This document shows positions 24,856 through 33,183 of a DNA stretch of 37,706 nucleotides, piece after piece. The DNA is taken from IMG/VR virus record IMGVR_UViG_3300044949_000851, positions 1-37,706 of that record; one strand, written 5' to 3'. The DNA is from a virus. A model generated the notes under the pieces. The model saw only the letters and a list, made by a program, of their open reading frames with translations. It made no database searches and was not told where the DNA came from. Position numbers and translations under genes: made by a program. Position 1 is the stretch's first letter. The number at the start of each line of letters is the position of its first letter.

Positions 24856-25406
24856 TCTGCACCAACCTTAATCAGCCGCTTCTGGTGCTTCTGGATGTGC
24901 TTCTTCCGCAAACCCTCGTTGCACTTCTCCCGTGACCGCTGCTCTGGTGACTTCTCCTTTGGTCGCTGATAGCCGGACTGAATCTTCGCCCAAGCCAACT
25001 GGTAAGCGTGCTTGAGCTGATCGCAATAGACCTTGCTTTTGTTGTACTGGCCTGATGGCCTGAGCGTCAGCCCAAGGCGACGGTTTAAGCCCTGCTCCAC
25101 TGACTCGGTGGGGTCACAGAAATGCTGGCGAATGAGCGAGAACACCCGCGTCCGCTCGTTGAATATCGAGGACAACCAGCGTTCCTCAACCAGTCGGATT
25201 CCTTTGACGCCTTCCTCCTCGATCAACTGATGTATCAGCCGCTCCGCTTCATCGCTGACCCAGGGCAAACCGATATCGCAAGGGGTGTCCATGCTGGCTT
25301 GCTCGGTCGCCATGATGATTGACTTCCGCGACTCGCTAAGCTTCTTTGACTTGCGGATCTTCTCAGCCCTTGCCGCGCCTTCGGTGTAAACATCCTGCCA
25401 GCCCAT
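24852..25406 (-). CDS. Hypothetical protein of the replication operon
   Basis: This 184-residue, charged, mostly helical protein is rich in Lys, Glu and Arg, with no recognised domain. The C-terminal ~45 residues (RPKEKSPEQRSREKCNEGLRKKHIQKHQKRL) are strongly basic and could contact nucleic acid. It lies three bases after the helicase stop and overlaps the primase-helicase start (ATGA), so it may be an accessory loader or cofactor. That role is only a guess from position. Confidence 0.6.
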   Translation of the reverse strand: MGWQDVYTEGAARAEKIRKSKKLSESRKSIIMATEQASMDTPCDIGLPWVSDEAERLIHQLIEEEGVKGIRLVEERWLSSIFNERTRVFSLIRQHFCDPTESVEQGLNRRLGLTLRPSGQYNKSKVYCDQLKHAYQLAWAKIQSGYQRPKEKSPEQRSREKCNEGLRKKHIQKHQKRLIKVGAE

Positions 25407-25409
25407 GAT

Positions 25410-27287
25410 CTAGCCTCCTTTTTTCAGCCCAGATAGAAAAATCTCGTGGTCAATCTCTTCCTTCTTCGCCCTGAATTCCTCAAGTGCCCGCTCGTAACTA
25501 GCCTCCTCGCCACCTTTGCCAGAAAAGTAGAGCAGCCTCCCTTTGTAAAGCTTCTGCCACCGCTGATCCCTATCCCTCCAAGTCAGTTCTTTTTTTTTAA
25601 GTCCACGAAAAACGTCCCTGTCGATGTAAATGGTGTCCTGCAAATCAGCTAGATAGCCCGCCTCGATAATCGCTTTTTGAATGCCGATGTACTGAACGAT
25701 GTCAGGCCATCGCTTGCCTTTGGTCCACTTTAAAACCAACTGCCGAGGCGATGCAATAGCAAATTCGTCTGCCTTGTGCAATCGATAAGCTGCCCAAACG
25801 GAATCGGGAACCGGCACATCTGACCGCTCTTTCCACCATGCCGCCGCTTTCTTCTGCTGCCAGGATCCTTGGGCGTGCTCCAAACAAACGTACTCAGCCA
25901 CCGCTGCGGCGCCGATCAGCTTGTACGTGACTCTGAGCATCCTCGGTTTATGCTCAGGTGCGTAGACGCTGTAGCTCACGCTCTCCACGTCCACCGTCTC
26001 CATTGCATCCTCACCACCTGATAGCACCCGCACTTCCGCAGGCCTGATGTCGTGCTTGATTTCCTTTTCTGGGAACTGGTGATCGCACTGGGTACACTGG
26101 GTCGCTGCTGCGTGAACGATCTCTTTGCACTCCGGACAAACTTTGCTGGGTGCCTCGTTACCTTCGCCACGCTGGGTAGTTCGGTAGTCATCGGCAAAGG
26201 AATCGATCGGGCCATGAGTGATCAGATTCCCCGCGAAGTCAAGGACTAAGCAGTCCTGCTTCGTGTGATGCGTCCGCAACCCTCGACCAATCATCTGGTA
26301 GACAAGCCCCTTCGATTGGCTCGGGCGTAGCATTGCAATGGCATCGATGCAAGGAGCATCAAAGCCAGTGGTAAGAACATCGATGTTTACGAGGTACTTA
26401 AACTGCTGCGATGCAAACGCTTCTAGCGTCTCCTCTCGCTCGCTTTTGCTGGTGGTCCCATCAACGTAGGCAACGTTTCCTGGTTCCAGATTCGCGATTG
26501 CTTCCACCACCATCCTGGCATGCTTGCGACCACAGCAAAAGACTAGCACCGAATTCCTGCCCGCAGTCCTCGCCACCAGTTCTCGGCAAGCCAGATCGAC
26601 CTTAGCAGCGTCCTTGCTGGCAGCATCATCGAGCTGCTTTAGGATGTACTCACCGCCAGCCATTTTGACGCCCGATGTGTCGATATGGTTATCGGGATCC
26701 TTGCTTATCAGATTGCAAAGATAGCCCTCCTCAATCAGCCGTGTGATAGGTGCCGAGAACGCCACCGTCTGGAGGATCCTATCGGGACCAATGATCGACC
26801 CGCTATCCAGTCGCCACGGTGAAGCAGTCAAACCAGCAAAGCGGAAATCAGGGTTCAGCCGTTGCCAGTAACGCAGCATTGACAGCCATTGCCCATCACC
26901 ATCGGGCGGAATCAAGTGGCATTCATCTGCGATGATAAGATCCCGCCAGCCCAGGTGTAGCAGGCTCTCCTCCTTCGCCGCTGACTGGATCCCGGCAAAA
27001 ACCACAGGCTGACTACCGCTCTTCTGGTTGAGACTGGCGGACCAGATCCCAACCGGAACATCAGGGCAGATCGCCTGAAATTTCTGCGCGTTCTGCCGAA
27101 TCAGTTCGGCTCGATGCTGGAACACTGCCACACGGCCACCATTGGCGACCATCCTTTGGGCTAGCATGGCTATGACCAGCGACTTACCAGCCCCCGTTGG
27201 AAGGATGATCGCAGGGCTGGTGCTACTGGTCGCGAAGTGCGCAGCGATCGCCTCGACTGCCTCAGTCTGATACCATCTTGGCTGCAT
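25410..27287 (-). CDS. Superfamily 2 DEAD/DEAH-type helicase with zinc ribbon
   Basis: This 625-residue SF2 helicase has motif I PTGAGKS (30-36), motif II DECH (121-124), motif III TASPWR (~154-159), motifs V-VI LTTGFDAP and QMIGRGLR. A four-cysteine zinc ribbon (CPECKEIV...CTQCDHQF, ~390-410) follows the helicase core. The C-terminal ~200 residues are family-specific. It resembles phage UvrW-like and other RecG/RadD-type enzymes that remodel forks and recombination intermediates. The start ATG has GGTGAT upstream. Confidence 0.85.
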   Translation of the reverse strand: MQPRWYQTEAVEAIAAHFATSSTSPAIILPTGAGKSLVIAMLAQRMVANGGRVAVFQHRAELIRQNAQKFQAICPDVPVGIWSASLNQKSGSQPVVFAGIQSAAKEESLLHLGWRDLIIADECHLIPPDGDGQWLSMLRYWQRLNPDFRFAGLTASPWRLDSGSIIGPDRILQTVAFSAPITRLIEEGYLCNLISKDPDNHIDTSGVKMAGGEYILKQLDDAASKDAAKVDLACRELVARTAGRNSVLVFCCGRKHARMVVEAIANLEPGNVAYVDGTTSKSEREETLEAFASQQFKYLVNIDVLTTGFDAPCIDAIAMLRPSQSKGLVYQMIGRGLRTHHTKQDCLVLDFAGNLITHGPIDSFADDYRTTQRGEGNEAPSKVCPECKEIVHAAATQCTQCDHQFPEKEIKHDIRPAEVRVLSGGEDAMETVDVESVSYSVYAPEHKPRMLRVTYKLIGAAAVAEYVCLEHAQGSWQQKKAAAWWKERSDVPVPDSVWAAYRLHKADEFAIASPRQLVLKWTKGKRWPDIVQYIGIQKAIIEAGYLADLQDTIYIDRDVFRGLKKKELTWRDRDQRWQKLYKGRLLYFSGKGGEEASYERALEEFRAKKEEIDHEIFLSGLKKGG

Positions 27288-27293
27288 GATCGA

Positions 27294-27644
27294 TCACCCA
27301 GCGATAAAGATTTTGCGACGGATCACGCTATACTGCTCAACGGAATCACCGTGCAGATCGTCCGAAATCTCTCGCCACTCCTGATCGAACCCATCCCAGA
27401 GCTGATCGCCTGCTTTTAGGCTGTCACCTTCGACCAGCAATCTCCAGACGATCGCCCCTTCCTCATCGACCCCCATCAATTTCCGGTTTTGCTCATCCTC
27501 AAACTGAAGCACCTCGATCATCTGGTCGAGTGCATCGATCCTCGCCTCCGCTGCCTCCTGCCTGCCTGCCGCTAGTTCCAAATGAAGCTTCGCAAATTGC
27601 TTCCTCAGTGTCGCCAACAAGTCCGATGGTGTTTCGCCGCTCAT
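27294..27644 (-). CDS. Hypothetical protein with coiled coil
   Basis: In this 116-residue protein residues ~5-55 form a charged coiled coil (LLATLRKQFAKLHLELAAGRQEAAEARIDALDQMIEVL). The C-terminal half is beta-rich with GDSLKAGDQLWDG. The ATG overlaps the previous stop (ATGA), and GGAGG precedes it. It lies between the sigma-like regulator and the helicase. No family is recognised. Confidence 0.6.
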   Translation of the reverse strand: MSGETPSDLLATLRKQFAKLHLELAAGRQEAAEARIDALDQMIEVLQFEDEQNRKLMGVDEEGAIVWRLLVEGDSLKAGDQLWDGFDQEWREISDDLHGDSVEQYSVIRRKIFIAG

Positions 27645-28039
27645 CCCAATTCCTCCCTTAATCGTTCGATCGCCTGTGTATAAATCTGCCCAACACGCTG
27701 CCGAGAAATCCCAAGCTGATCGGCCACCTGTTTCACGGTGTACCCGTGCTGTACCCGCAGTTGGACAATCAGCCAGGATCGCTCATCCAGCACTTCTGCC
27801 GCTGTCAGTTCCGCTACTGACTGGCCCATCTCTACCGCCTCACGTTCAACCGATGGCCCTTGGTGGGCTCTTTCCGATTGCCCTAGCTCACGCATGACGC
27901 GGAGCCTGGCGAACTTTCTCGGCTGACCAGATACCAACTGCAACGCCAGCATCTGGTAGACCTCATATTTGGGCGTTCGGAAGCGAGACGCTAACCAGCC
28001 TGCGGTAGTATCGAGCCACTTGAGCGTCTCATCTTCCAT
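27641..28039 (-). CDS. Sigma-70 region 4-like HTH regulator
   Basis: This is a 132-residue protein. The C-terminal ~50 residues are a clear sigma-70 region 4 type helix-turn-helix: LDERSWLIVQLRVQHGYTVKQVADQLGISRQRVGQIYTQAIERLREEL. There is no region 2, so it is not a complete sigma factor; phage proteins of this layout act as late transcription activators (for example ArpU- or RinA-like factors) or sigma appropriators. GGAGG lies upstream of the ATG. It is a good candidate for switching on the + strand structural operon. Confidence 0.75.
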   Translation of the reverse strand: MEDETLKWLDTTAGWLASRFRTPKYEVYQMLALQLVSGQPRKFARLRVMRELGQSERAHQGPSVEREAVEMGQSVAELTAAEVLDERSWLIVQLRVQHGYTVKQVADQLGISRQRVGQIYTQAIERLREELG

Positions 28040-28051
28040 GACTGCCTCCGA

Positions 28052-28597
28052 TCAGAATCCCTTGGGTGGTTGCACCTGGCCAGGTCGCCAAACCTGCGGA
28101 CCCGATGGAGGTGCCGCTGGTCGCTGCTGTGGTGGTGGCGTCGGTGCCGTTGGCCTGGCAGCTGGTGCCTTCATTGCTCCGCCCTTTTGTGGCGGTGCTT
28201 GCGAGTCAACAGACCACCAGACCTTGATGTTGGTGTAGGTCTTGCCGTTCTTCCCGGTAGACGCCACCAGCCGAACGAAGCACTGACCACCCAGGAACTG
28301 CTGATCGTCAGTAGGTCGCATCAGCCCAATCGCGCGGCAGACGTTCTGGAGCGTCGCCATGCCGATCTCAACCCGCGATGCGTCTGGATGGTACAGCGAA
28401 TGATTGCTCCGCACCGTCCGCCCGTTAAATGGGCTTTGGTCGATGATGGTGTACTCAAGCTTGAGCGTGCTGGTACCTTCCATCTGGTTATCATCGCGTT
28501 CGGCGCTGGTGATTTCTACGAAGTAGTCTCCATCGGGGATCGGTGTGTAGCTCCGCTCCTCTGGCACTTCATCCCAATTGATCCATAGCTCAGCCAT
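28052..28597 (-). CDS. DUF669 family, ssDNA-binding-like protein
   Basis: This 181-residue protein has an N-terminal domain matching the DUF669 pattern: INWDEVPEERSYTPIPDGDYFVEITSAER, LKLEYTIID, FNGRTVRSNHSLYHPDASRVEIGMATLQNVCRAIG. It ends in a Pro/Gln/Ala-rich disordered tail (~140-181) like those of SSB proteins. In many phages it follows a Sak4-type ATPase, exactly as here, and is thought to bind single-stranded DNA during recombination. It overlaps the ATPase gene by eight bases, with GGAGGTGA upstream. Confidence 0.8.
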   Translation of the reverse strand: MAELWINWDEVPEERSYTPIPDGDYFVEITSAERDDNQMEGTSTLKLEYTIIDQSPFNGRTVRSNHSLYHPDASRVEIGMATLQNVCRAIGLMRPTDDQQFLGGQCFVRLVASTGKNGKTYTNIKVWWSVDSQAPPQKGGAMKAPAARPTAPTPPPQQRPAAPPSGPQVWRPGQVQPPKGF

Positions 28598-29342
28598 TCT
28601 TCGTCACCTCCTGATGTTGTGGTAGATACTTCGCATACTCGCTGTAGCTCAAAGGAATCTCTTCTGGGATCCCCTTCAGCCTGTTGCCCGCCATCGCTGA
28701 CGGCTTCGGAGTGGTCCTCAGGATCCGTCCGCCTGCGCGAACAGCCTTTGCGACCTCTCGCCCCATTTTTCCTTCCTCCTTCTTGACCGCGACTTTCTCG
28801 CAGGCGAAGAAGATTTCATCGCACCATTCCCGCAAGTGCTTGACAACCAAGTTAGCCAGCTTAGGTTGCCAGCGATCGTAGCTTGCGGTGTCTGGATCCT
28901 CGAACCTCACCGGCTCAGCGTGGGCGATCAGAAACACGCCCATTCCACGCTCAGCAATCAGTGCGTCTAGCTCCCTGGTTAGCCGGTTGAACCAACCTTG
29001 AGCCATCGTGTAGCCGCGCCCGTGGCCCATATCGATCAGGCTGGAGACGCTAGCCTCATGGCAGATGCGTTCATGGACAAGCTTCTCGAACCAGTCCACG
29101 GAATCGATAGCGAGGTTCTGGAACTGGTGCTCGCCGGTTCGCAACTGTGCGATCTGGTCAAACACCTGTTCGGGATCGGTGCACAGCCCAAAGGTAACAG
29201 CATCGATGTTGGCTAGCCCGTCCTCCGTCTGGATGAAGACAACGCTAGGAGCCTCGCTGCAAAACGTTGACTTCCCGATTTTGCCCACGCCGTAAAGGAA
29301 TGTTCGGCGCGGCTTGATGACGCGGGTTGAGTAGAGCTCCAT
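28590..29342 (-). CDS. Sak4-like RecA-fold ATPase
   Basis: This is a 250-residue protein. Start 29342 is favoured by GGAGGGG and TAATG coupling to the upstream gene; an extended start is not. Walker A is GVGKIGKST (18-26), Walker B-like LAIDSVDWFE lies near residue 82, and VFLIAHAE follows. This matches the AAA_24 / Sak4 single-strand annealing ATPases that load on ssDNA with DUF669-type partners. It is part of the operon with a RecE-like nuclease upstream. Confidence 0.8.
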   Translation of the reverse strand: MELYSTRVIKPRRTFLYGVGKIGKSTFCSEAPSVVFIQTEDGLANIDAVTFGLCTDPEQVFDQIAQLRTGEHQFQNLAIDSVDWFEKLVHERICHEASVSSLIDMGHGRGYTMAQGWFNRLTRELDALIAERGMGVFLIAHAEPVRFEDPDTASYDRWQPKLANLVVKHLREWCDEIFFACEKVAVKKEEGKMGREVAKAVRAGGRILRTTPKPSAMAGNRLKGIPEEIPLSYSEYAKYLPQHQEVTKNG

Positions 29343-29755
29343 TACTTCCCCTCCTCGATCTTGATGCGGGCGTACGTGCACGAGTACGACTGAGCGCCTG
29401 TCTTGCCCCTAACAATAAAACGGCTGTAAATGTCCTCTGGCAAAACTGCGAGAAGTTCGTATGTAAACCATTGCTGCTCCGAATCGCTGACCTCAACCAT
29501 TTTGCCAGCGTCCTCCGCCGTTGGTTCACGGTATTTGGGATCTGGGACATTCGAGACAATCACTGGCAGCGAATTGCCTTCTACCATGTCGTTTGTTGCT
29601 GTGTACGTCATAGAGTTTACAGAGACAAACTTTTCTCTGCGCCTAACACGCTTCCAAAGCAAAGAGTTATTTTGCCCGATGTCCTTAGCCATCTCATCCG
29701 GCACCGCCATCTCCACAACGCTGTAGCCGTCCGGAACCCAACTTTTTTCACTCAT
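29342..29755 (-). CDS. Hypothetical protein in recombination operon
   Basis: This is a 137-residue protein. Start 29755 is set by GGAGGTGATTTGATG and TGATG overlap with the nuclease stop; the longer ORF has no better site. It is beta-rich with SWVPDGYSVVEMAVPDE at the start, and VNSMTYTATNDMVEGNSLPV and ARIKIEEGK later. There is no known family. Its position between RecE-like nuclease and Sak4-like ATPase suggests a recombination-linked role. Confidence 0.6.
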   Translation of the reverse strand: MSEKSWVPDGYSVVEMAVPDEMAKDIGQNNSLLWKRVRRREKFVSVNSMTYTATNDMVEGNSLPVIVSNVPDPKYREPTAEDAGKMVEVSDSEQQWFTYELLAVLPEDIYSRFIVRGKTGAQSYSCTYARIKIEEGK

Positions 29756-30570
29756 CAAATCACCTCCACTTTCTGCCCATAAACCAACGAAATCGGCCAC
29801 TCAAACTCATCTTCACGCAGTCGCAACTGCTTGTATTGGTCCAATGCCTGGATCACCTCTTCCCGTGCTGCCAGTAGGGTTGAATCCATCACCCTGTAAA
29901 GCTGCGAGCGAAACGGCATTTCCTTTTCAATGGCGAGCACAAAGACTGACCACTCATGACCGGTACCCAACGCCCGAACCATCTCACGGTAAAACGCAAG
30001 CTGTCTAGCATAGCCGAATTTGCCGAAGCGATAGACGAATGTGTCAAGCTCCGCATCGGTTTTAACGTCTACAAAGTAGCCTGCCATAACATTGAGCCAG
30101 TCCAGCCTACTCTGGCAGTCAACGCCGAAGATGTCGCCTCGGATGGTCTGCTCTGGCTGCCCATTGTCAAGCATCTCGATTCCAGCAGTCTCCTTCGTCG
30201 CCTCCGCCATCTGCTGTATCCGGCTGAATTCCTCGCCAGTAATCAGTTCTTGCCCCGGCATGACGTTATCAGCCATCCACTCCTGAAACGCTTTGGTATC
30301 GCGACCGTAGGGCTTGAGAGTCTTTTCGTTAATTGGTCCCTCCGATACCACATACCGATGATGGAACTCCGCCTCACCTTCCAGGAACCAGCAATGAAAC
30401 GCACGCCCAAAAGCGTACGCGCTGGAGTCCTTATCTTGGATCATCCCCTTGGCCATCAACTGGAACTCCAGCGGGCTCCGCCTGAACCGCTCCAGGCTGT
30501 GACTGCCCATGTACTTTCTTCTTGCAGCATCGTACTCCGCAGACGTCACTGCTTCTAATCTCGTGCCCAT
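29755..30570 (-). CDS. RecE-like PD-(D/E)XK exonuclease (DUF3799-type)
   Basis: This 271-residue protein has nuclease motifs GRAFHCW, DVKT (the PD-ExK core: VDCQSRLDWLN...YFVDVKT), and YARQLAFYREM, the QxxxY helix of RecB/Cas4/RecE-type nucleases. It degrades one strand to produce ssDNA for the annealing ATPase encoded next. GGAGGTGATGATTT precedes the start ATG. The gene overlaps the end of the upstream small gene by 140 bases. Confidence 0.85.
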   Translation of the reverse strand: MGTRLEAVTSAEYDAARRKYMGSHSLERFRRSPLEFQLMAKGMIQDKDSSAYAFGRAFHCWFLEGEAEFHHRYVVSEGPINEKTLKPYGRDTKAFQEWMADNVMPGQELITGEEFSRIQQMAEATKETAGIEMLDNGQPEQTIRGDIFGVDCQSRLDWLNVMAGYFVDVKTDAELDTFVYRFGKFGYARQLAFYREMVRALGTGHEWSVFVLAIEKEMPFRSQLYRVMDSTLLAAREEVIQALDQYKQLRLREDEFEWPISLVYGQKVEVI

Positions 30571-30775
30571 AAATCATCACCTCCTCAACCGTGCCCTCTA
30601 ACCGTTGCCCTGACAGCCTGACAGTCAAGCCATCAACCTCCGCCTGTTTCGCCTCGATCACTTCCAGCAGATGGTGAATGATCGTTGCTGCTTCGCCACT
30701 GGTGCCCGTCCAGCAATTCGCTGGCCCGAATCGATCCGCCCACTGGCGTGCCCGTTGTAATAGATCGTCGCTCAT
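30431..30775 (-). CDS. Small helical protein overlapping nuclease gene
   Basis: This is a 114-residue protein from ATG 30775, which overlaps the nuclease-like gene's TGA as ATGA. The first ~60 residues are helical and acidic (SDDLLQRARQWADRFGPANCWTG, LEVIEAKQAEVDGLTV). The last ~45 lie inside the RecE-like gene in another frame and contain a basic Cys-rich stretch (CGVRCCKKK). The long overlap makes the C-terminus doubtful, but the coupled start supports a real gene. No family is recognised. Confidence 0.55.
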   Translation of the reverse strand: MSDDLLQRARQWADRFGPANCWTGTSGEAATIIHHLLEVIEAKQAEVDGLTVRLSGQRLEGTVEEVMIYGHEIRSSDVCGVRCCKKKVHGQSQPGAVQAEPAGVPVDGQGDDPR

Positions 30776-31170
30776 GGCAAATACTCCTCGACCAGCCCAC
30801 TGGCAAGCATGATGTCCGACAGCCACTTTTGGCGACCACTGAACCAAACATCGCCAAGGTATCGCCCGTACTTGTCACGTTTGGTCTTTCGGGACCAAAG
30901 ATAACAACTCCCGACAATCGGGAACTGATTCTCCAGCAAATCTTTTGCCTCATACCACCCCGGTTGTCCGCGCTCAGGAGCGTTACACCGCAACAGGCGA
31001 AACCTTTCCTTTTTCCAAATCCCAAAACCGAGGTCCATGACAGCGTCAAATGTGTCACCATCAACCGCAGTGAGTGAGTGCGCTTTGAAAACCCACGCCA
31101 TCTTGCCTAGGTCGTCCGGCTGCCTTAGCCGCTGCTCGACCAGTTCCCGCTGCGTCAAAATCGAGTCCAT
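30772..31170 (-). CDS. Staphylococcal-nuclease-like (TNase) protein
   Basis: This is a 132-residue protein from ATG 31170, with GGAGGTTGAA upstream. SNase motifs are visible: VDGDTFDAVMDLGFG, then FRLLRCNAPERG (Arg and Glu of the active site; Asn stands where Asp is usual) and KRDKYGRYLG supplying the second Arg. These enzymes cut DNA or RNA with calcium. No signal peptide is present, so it would act inside the cell. It may help degrade host DNA or process recombination ends. Confidence 0.8.
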   Translation of the reverse strand: MDSILTQRELVEQRLRQPDDLGKMAWVFKAHSLTAVDGDTFDAVMDLGFGIWKKERFRLLRCNAPERGQPGWYEAKDLLENQFPIVGSCYLWSRKTKRDKYGRYLGDVWFSGRQKWLSDIMLASGLVEEYLP

Positions 31171-31171
31171 T

Positions 31172-31669
31172 TCAACCTCCAATATCCAATGACCACGCAC
31201 CGAACCATGCAGTTATCCCACACCAAGCCGCCAGCAGTGCACCAGTCGCCGCTGTTGGGCTGTCATCGAGCATCGCAGCAAACGACTGGACGATACCGAC
31301 CACCATTGCGATCAGCAGGATCACCACCGCAGCGAGGCCGCAGATGCAGGCGATACACAGGGCACCACCTTCAACCGGCTCTCCGTTCGCTGGCTCGGGC
31401 TGGTCAAGCAGGATGGCTTGTGCCTCGGGTGAGAGTTCGACCGTGTCGCTCATTGAGTAGTAGGTGGCTCGATCCTTTTCGCAGGACCACTCACCTGGAG
31501 GCCACGGCCTTGAACGTGGCGCACCGTAGCCGTATACCATTTCCGCGAACCAGGCCGCCCGATCTGCCTCACGGTCGCCCATGCAGACGAAACCATCCTT
31601 TACGCCAGGTGCATCGATCCGCCATACGCCATCACGCAGGGTGATTTGTGCGATCGTCTTTTTGCTCAT
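31172..31669 (-). CDS. Membrane protein, unknown function
   Basis: This is a 165-residue protein with a soluble N-terminal ~100 residues (WRIDAPGVKDGFVCMGDREADRAAWFAEMVYGYG). Two transmembrane helices follow near residues 104-130 (CIACICGLAAVVILLIAMVVGIV) and 140-160 (ATGALLAAWCGITAWFGAW), with a short C-terminus. CGGAG lies upstream of the ATG. No family is recognised. It may act as a small phage membrane factor such as an exclusion or lysis-control protein, but nothing proves that. Confidence 0.6.
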   Translation of the reverse strand: MSKKTIAQITLRDGVWRIDAPGVKDGFVCMGDREADRAAWFAEMVYGYGAPRSRPWPPGEWSCEKDRATYYSMSDTVELSPEAQAILLDQPEPANGEPVEGGALCIACICGLAAVVILLIAMVVGIVQSFAAMLDDSPTAATGALLAAWCGITAWFGAWSLDIGG

Positions 31670-31672
31670 GGT

Positions 31673-31969
31673 CTATGCTCCGTGGAAGTCAGGTTGTGCT
31701 GCTCGGGAAACACGTTGCTTGATTACCGGCTCACCAGCAGCCAGCCCAATCATCGCCTCGAGGTAGTCAGCCGAAGCCAGCCAGTGCCCCTTGGCGACTT
31801 TGTAGACGATCGTTTTTGACCACCCAGTAGCTTCAGCGATCATGGGGCCAGTGTAGCGATCCGCGAACAGGTCGCCGGTTAGCTCCATCGCTGCTTGCTG
31901 CATATCGGCTTCCGCCTTGCGGTAGGCTTTTAGGGTGTCGATGTAGGTTTTCAGTTTGGTTTTGTTCAT
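31673..31969 (-). CDS. Small HTH-type DNA-binding protein
   Basis: This is a 98-residue protein called from ATG 31969 (GAGG upstream). Basic helices (NKTKLKTYIDTLKAYRKAEADMQQ) are followed by a helix-turn-helix-like unit, YTGPMIAEATGWSKTIVYKVAKGHWLASADYLEAMIGL. The segment AEATGWSKTIVYKVAKG has the spacing of a recognition helix pair. It could be a repressor or an early regulator. It is the only clear small HTH protein in this part of the operon. Confidence 0.6.
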   Translation of the reverse strand: MNKTKLKTYIDTLKAYRKAEADMQQAAMELTGDLFADRYTGPMIAEATGWSKTIVYKVAKGHWLASADYLEAMIGLAAGEPVIKQRVSRAAQPDFHGA

Positions 31970-31976
31970 GGGTGCC

Positions 31977-32336
31977 TCAGGAAAAATCGTACTCAATGGT
32001 CTCACGGTGCAACATTACAGAGCGATCCCAAATCTGGACATGAGATGCAGGCCAGGGGCCGATTGTCTGATCGATAGCGTCCTTGATTGCTTTTCTGATG
32101 ACAACGGCCATCTGTTCGACATCAGCGGTTCCATCTGCGATCATTGGCCGAATGTACCCAAGCTGTACGTCAAATCGCATTGTGATCTCAGGGAAAACCT
32201 TTTCACTGTGGAAATCAATAGGAATGCTGTTTAGGCAGACAATGCCATGCTTATCCGTAAACTGATCCATCCTTTTGTTTGAGCCGTCAACGTGACACCT
32301 TTCATCTGGCAGTAGTTGATCCAAATCGTATTTCAT
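31977..32336 (-). CDS. Hypothetical phage protein downstream of tRNA-like element 1
   Basis: This is a 119-residue protein from ATG 32336, with GGAGGTGTGGG upstream. It starts MKYDLDQLLPDERCHVDGSNKR and contains ITMRFDVQLGYIRPMIADGTADVEQMAVVIRKAIKDAID. No known domain or membrane segment is visible. Its leader begins with tRNA-like element 1 and a TTGGGTTTTGGG box. The role is unknown. Confidence 0.6.
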   Translation of the reverse strand: MKYDLDQLLPDERCHVDGSNKRMDQFTDKHGIVCLNSIPIDFHSEKVFPEITMRFDVQLGYIRPMIADGTADVEQMAVVIRKAIKDAIDQTIGPWPASHVQIWDRSVMLHRETIEYDFS

Positions 32337-32372
32337 CCCACACCTCCAAAAAGTTACATTCCCAAAACCCAA

Positions 32373-32446
32373 TTCACCCGGCGGGAGTTGAACCGGCAAC
32401 TTTCGAGCGATCGCCCGACTGTGTTTCCTGGATACACCACGGCGGG
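32373..32446 (-). ncRNA. tRNA-like element 1
   Basis: Read on the - strand it shows a D-arm-like GTGT...ACAC hairpin with loop ATCCAGGAA, a hairpin TCGGG-CGATCG-CTCGA with a 6-base loop and no U33, and a T-arm GCCGG-TTCAACT-CCCGC with one C-C mismatch. The acceptor stem is weak (four clear pairs, CCCG/CGGG). It begins seven bases after the stop of the upstream gene and ends before the next gene's leader. No valid anticodon can be read. The T-loop motif is clear; the overall fold is less certain than in the other elements. Confidence 0.4.
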
Positions 32447-32452
32447 AGCCGA

Positions 32453-32671
32453 CTACTCAACAGTCGGTGGCTTTGGCTTGTCGCCCCACCACGGATTCCA
32501 TTCTGACGGCTTGCCATCGATGAAAACATCCTCGCCTGTCACCCATTCGGCCAGTCGCTCGCCGGGCTGGAAAAAGCCTTCAACGGTACCCAGCACACCC
32601 ACCACGCCCCAGAAAATCAACCACGCCTCGATGATGCCGATACCGAGTCGATTTCTCTTGTCACGTCGCAC
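32453..32671 (-). CDS. Small membrane protein, paralogue of the 35.4 kb gene
   Basis: This 72-residue protein starts at GTG 32671: AAGGAGATTGATT sits just upstream, and the longer ORF would run through tRNA-like element 2. A hydrophobic segment (GIIEAWLIFWGVVGVLGTV) is followed by ERLAEWVTGEDVFIDGKPSEWNPWW and the end KPPTVE. The gene at 35412-35609 has the same layout, spacing and ending, so the two are paralogues, each preceded by a tRNA-like element. Function is unknown. Confidence 0.65.
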   Translation of the reverse strand: MRRDKRNRLGIGIIEAWLIFWGVVGVLGTVEGFFQPGERLAEWVTGEDVFIDGKPSEWNPWWGDKPKPPTVE

Positions 32672-32710
32672 AATCAATCTCCTTGTTGAAAACCACAAAA
32701 CCAAAACCAA

Positions 32711-32827
32711 TGGATCGGGCAGGAATCGAACCTGCGTCTTCTTTCGCCGGAGGTAATTAATCTCCGCAGGAAAGACGCGTCTCCGGCCAACTGCTGCGCA
32801 ACAGTCGACACGCCACGCCGCCGATCC
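32711..32827 (-). ncRNA. tRNA-like element 2, with perfect acceptor and T-arm
   Basis: The 117 bases begin nine bases after the upstream stop. The acceptor GGATCGG/CCGATCC pairs in all seven positions, and the T-arm GCAGG-TTCGATT-CCTGC is perfect, followed by an unpaired A. Between them is a hairpin ACTGT-TGCGCA-GCAGT (6-base loop, no U33) and an extra structured domain containing GCGTCTT/AAGACGC and CGGAG/CTCCG stems. An alternative anticodon reading at TTAATTA has an unusual pyrimidine at position 37. No normal cloverleaf or class II variable arm fits. A TTGGTTTTGG box follows. Confidence 0.55.
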
Positions 32828-32835
32828 AGTCTCCG

Positions 32836-33183
32836 TCAAATGTTCTTGCCGTGTCGTTCCTGCGTTCCCTTCTCACCAAACGCAACTGGATGGTAGTCCC
32901 ATCCACTTTCGCAGTCGCCCTCAATAACGCCCATCAGCGAATCGGTCCACCACACTTCGATCTTACCTTCAATGCCAAGATCAGCGTGATTCGTAGACTC
33001 TGGCCACGCTTCAAGAAAAGCCAGCAGTTCGCCAATGGCCTTCAGTTCTTCGGCATTGTGCTGGAACCGGCAAGATTTTTGAATATCAAGTTTCAGTTCC
33101 CATTCATCATGCAACTTCTTGACGCAATCTAGGCACCATCCAGTATCGCTGTGGTCGCAGTTCTGCAAGTGTGGCATTGTCAT
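32836..33183 (-). CDS. Hypothetical protein with N-terminal zinc-knuckle motif
   Basis: This 115-residue protein has an N-terminus, CDHSDTGWCLDCVKKLHDEWE, typical of small phage proteins carrying a CxH...CxxC metal site. The rest is mostly helical and acidic (EELKAIGELLAFLEAWP, IEVWWTDSLMGVIEGDCESGWDY). A GGGTGAT site precedes ATG 33183; ATG 33177 is an alternative. Its leader contains a GCCGAGCC...GGC arm and a CCGGA/TCCGG hairpin followed by seven T. No known function. Confidence 0.6.
   Translation of the reverse strand: MTMPHLQNCDHSDTGWCLDCVKKLHDEWELKLDIQKSCRFQHNAEELKAIGELLAFLEAWPESTNHADLGIEGKIEVWWTDSLMGVIEGDCESGWDYHPVAFGEKGTQERHGKNI

Noticed and set aside
32672-32839. N-terminal extension of the small membrane gene up to 32839
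   Set aside because: The extension runs through tRNA-like element 2, and a good ribosome site supports the GTG start at 32671 instead.
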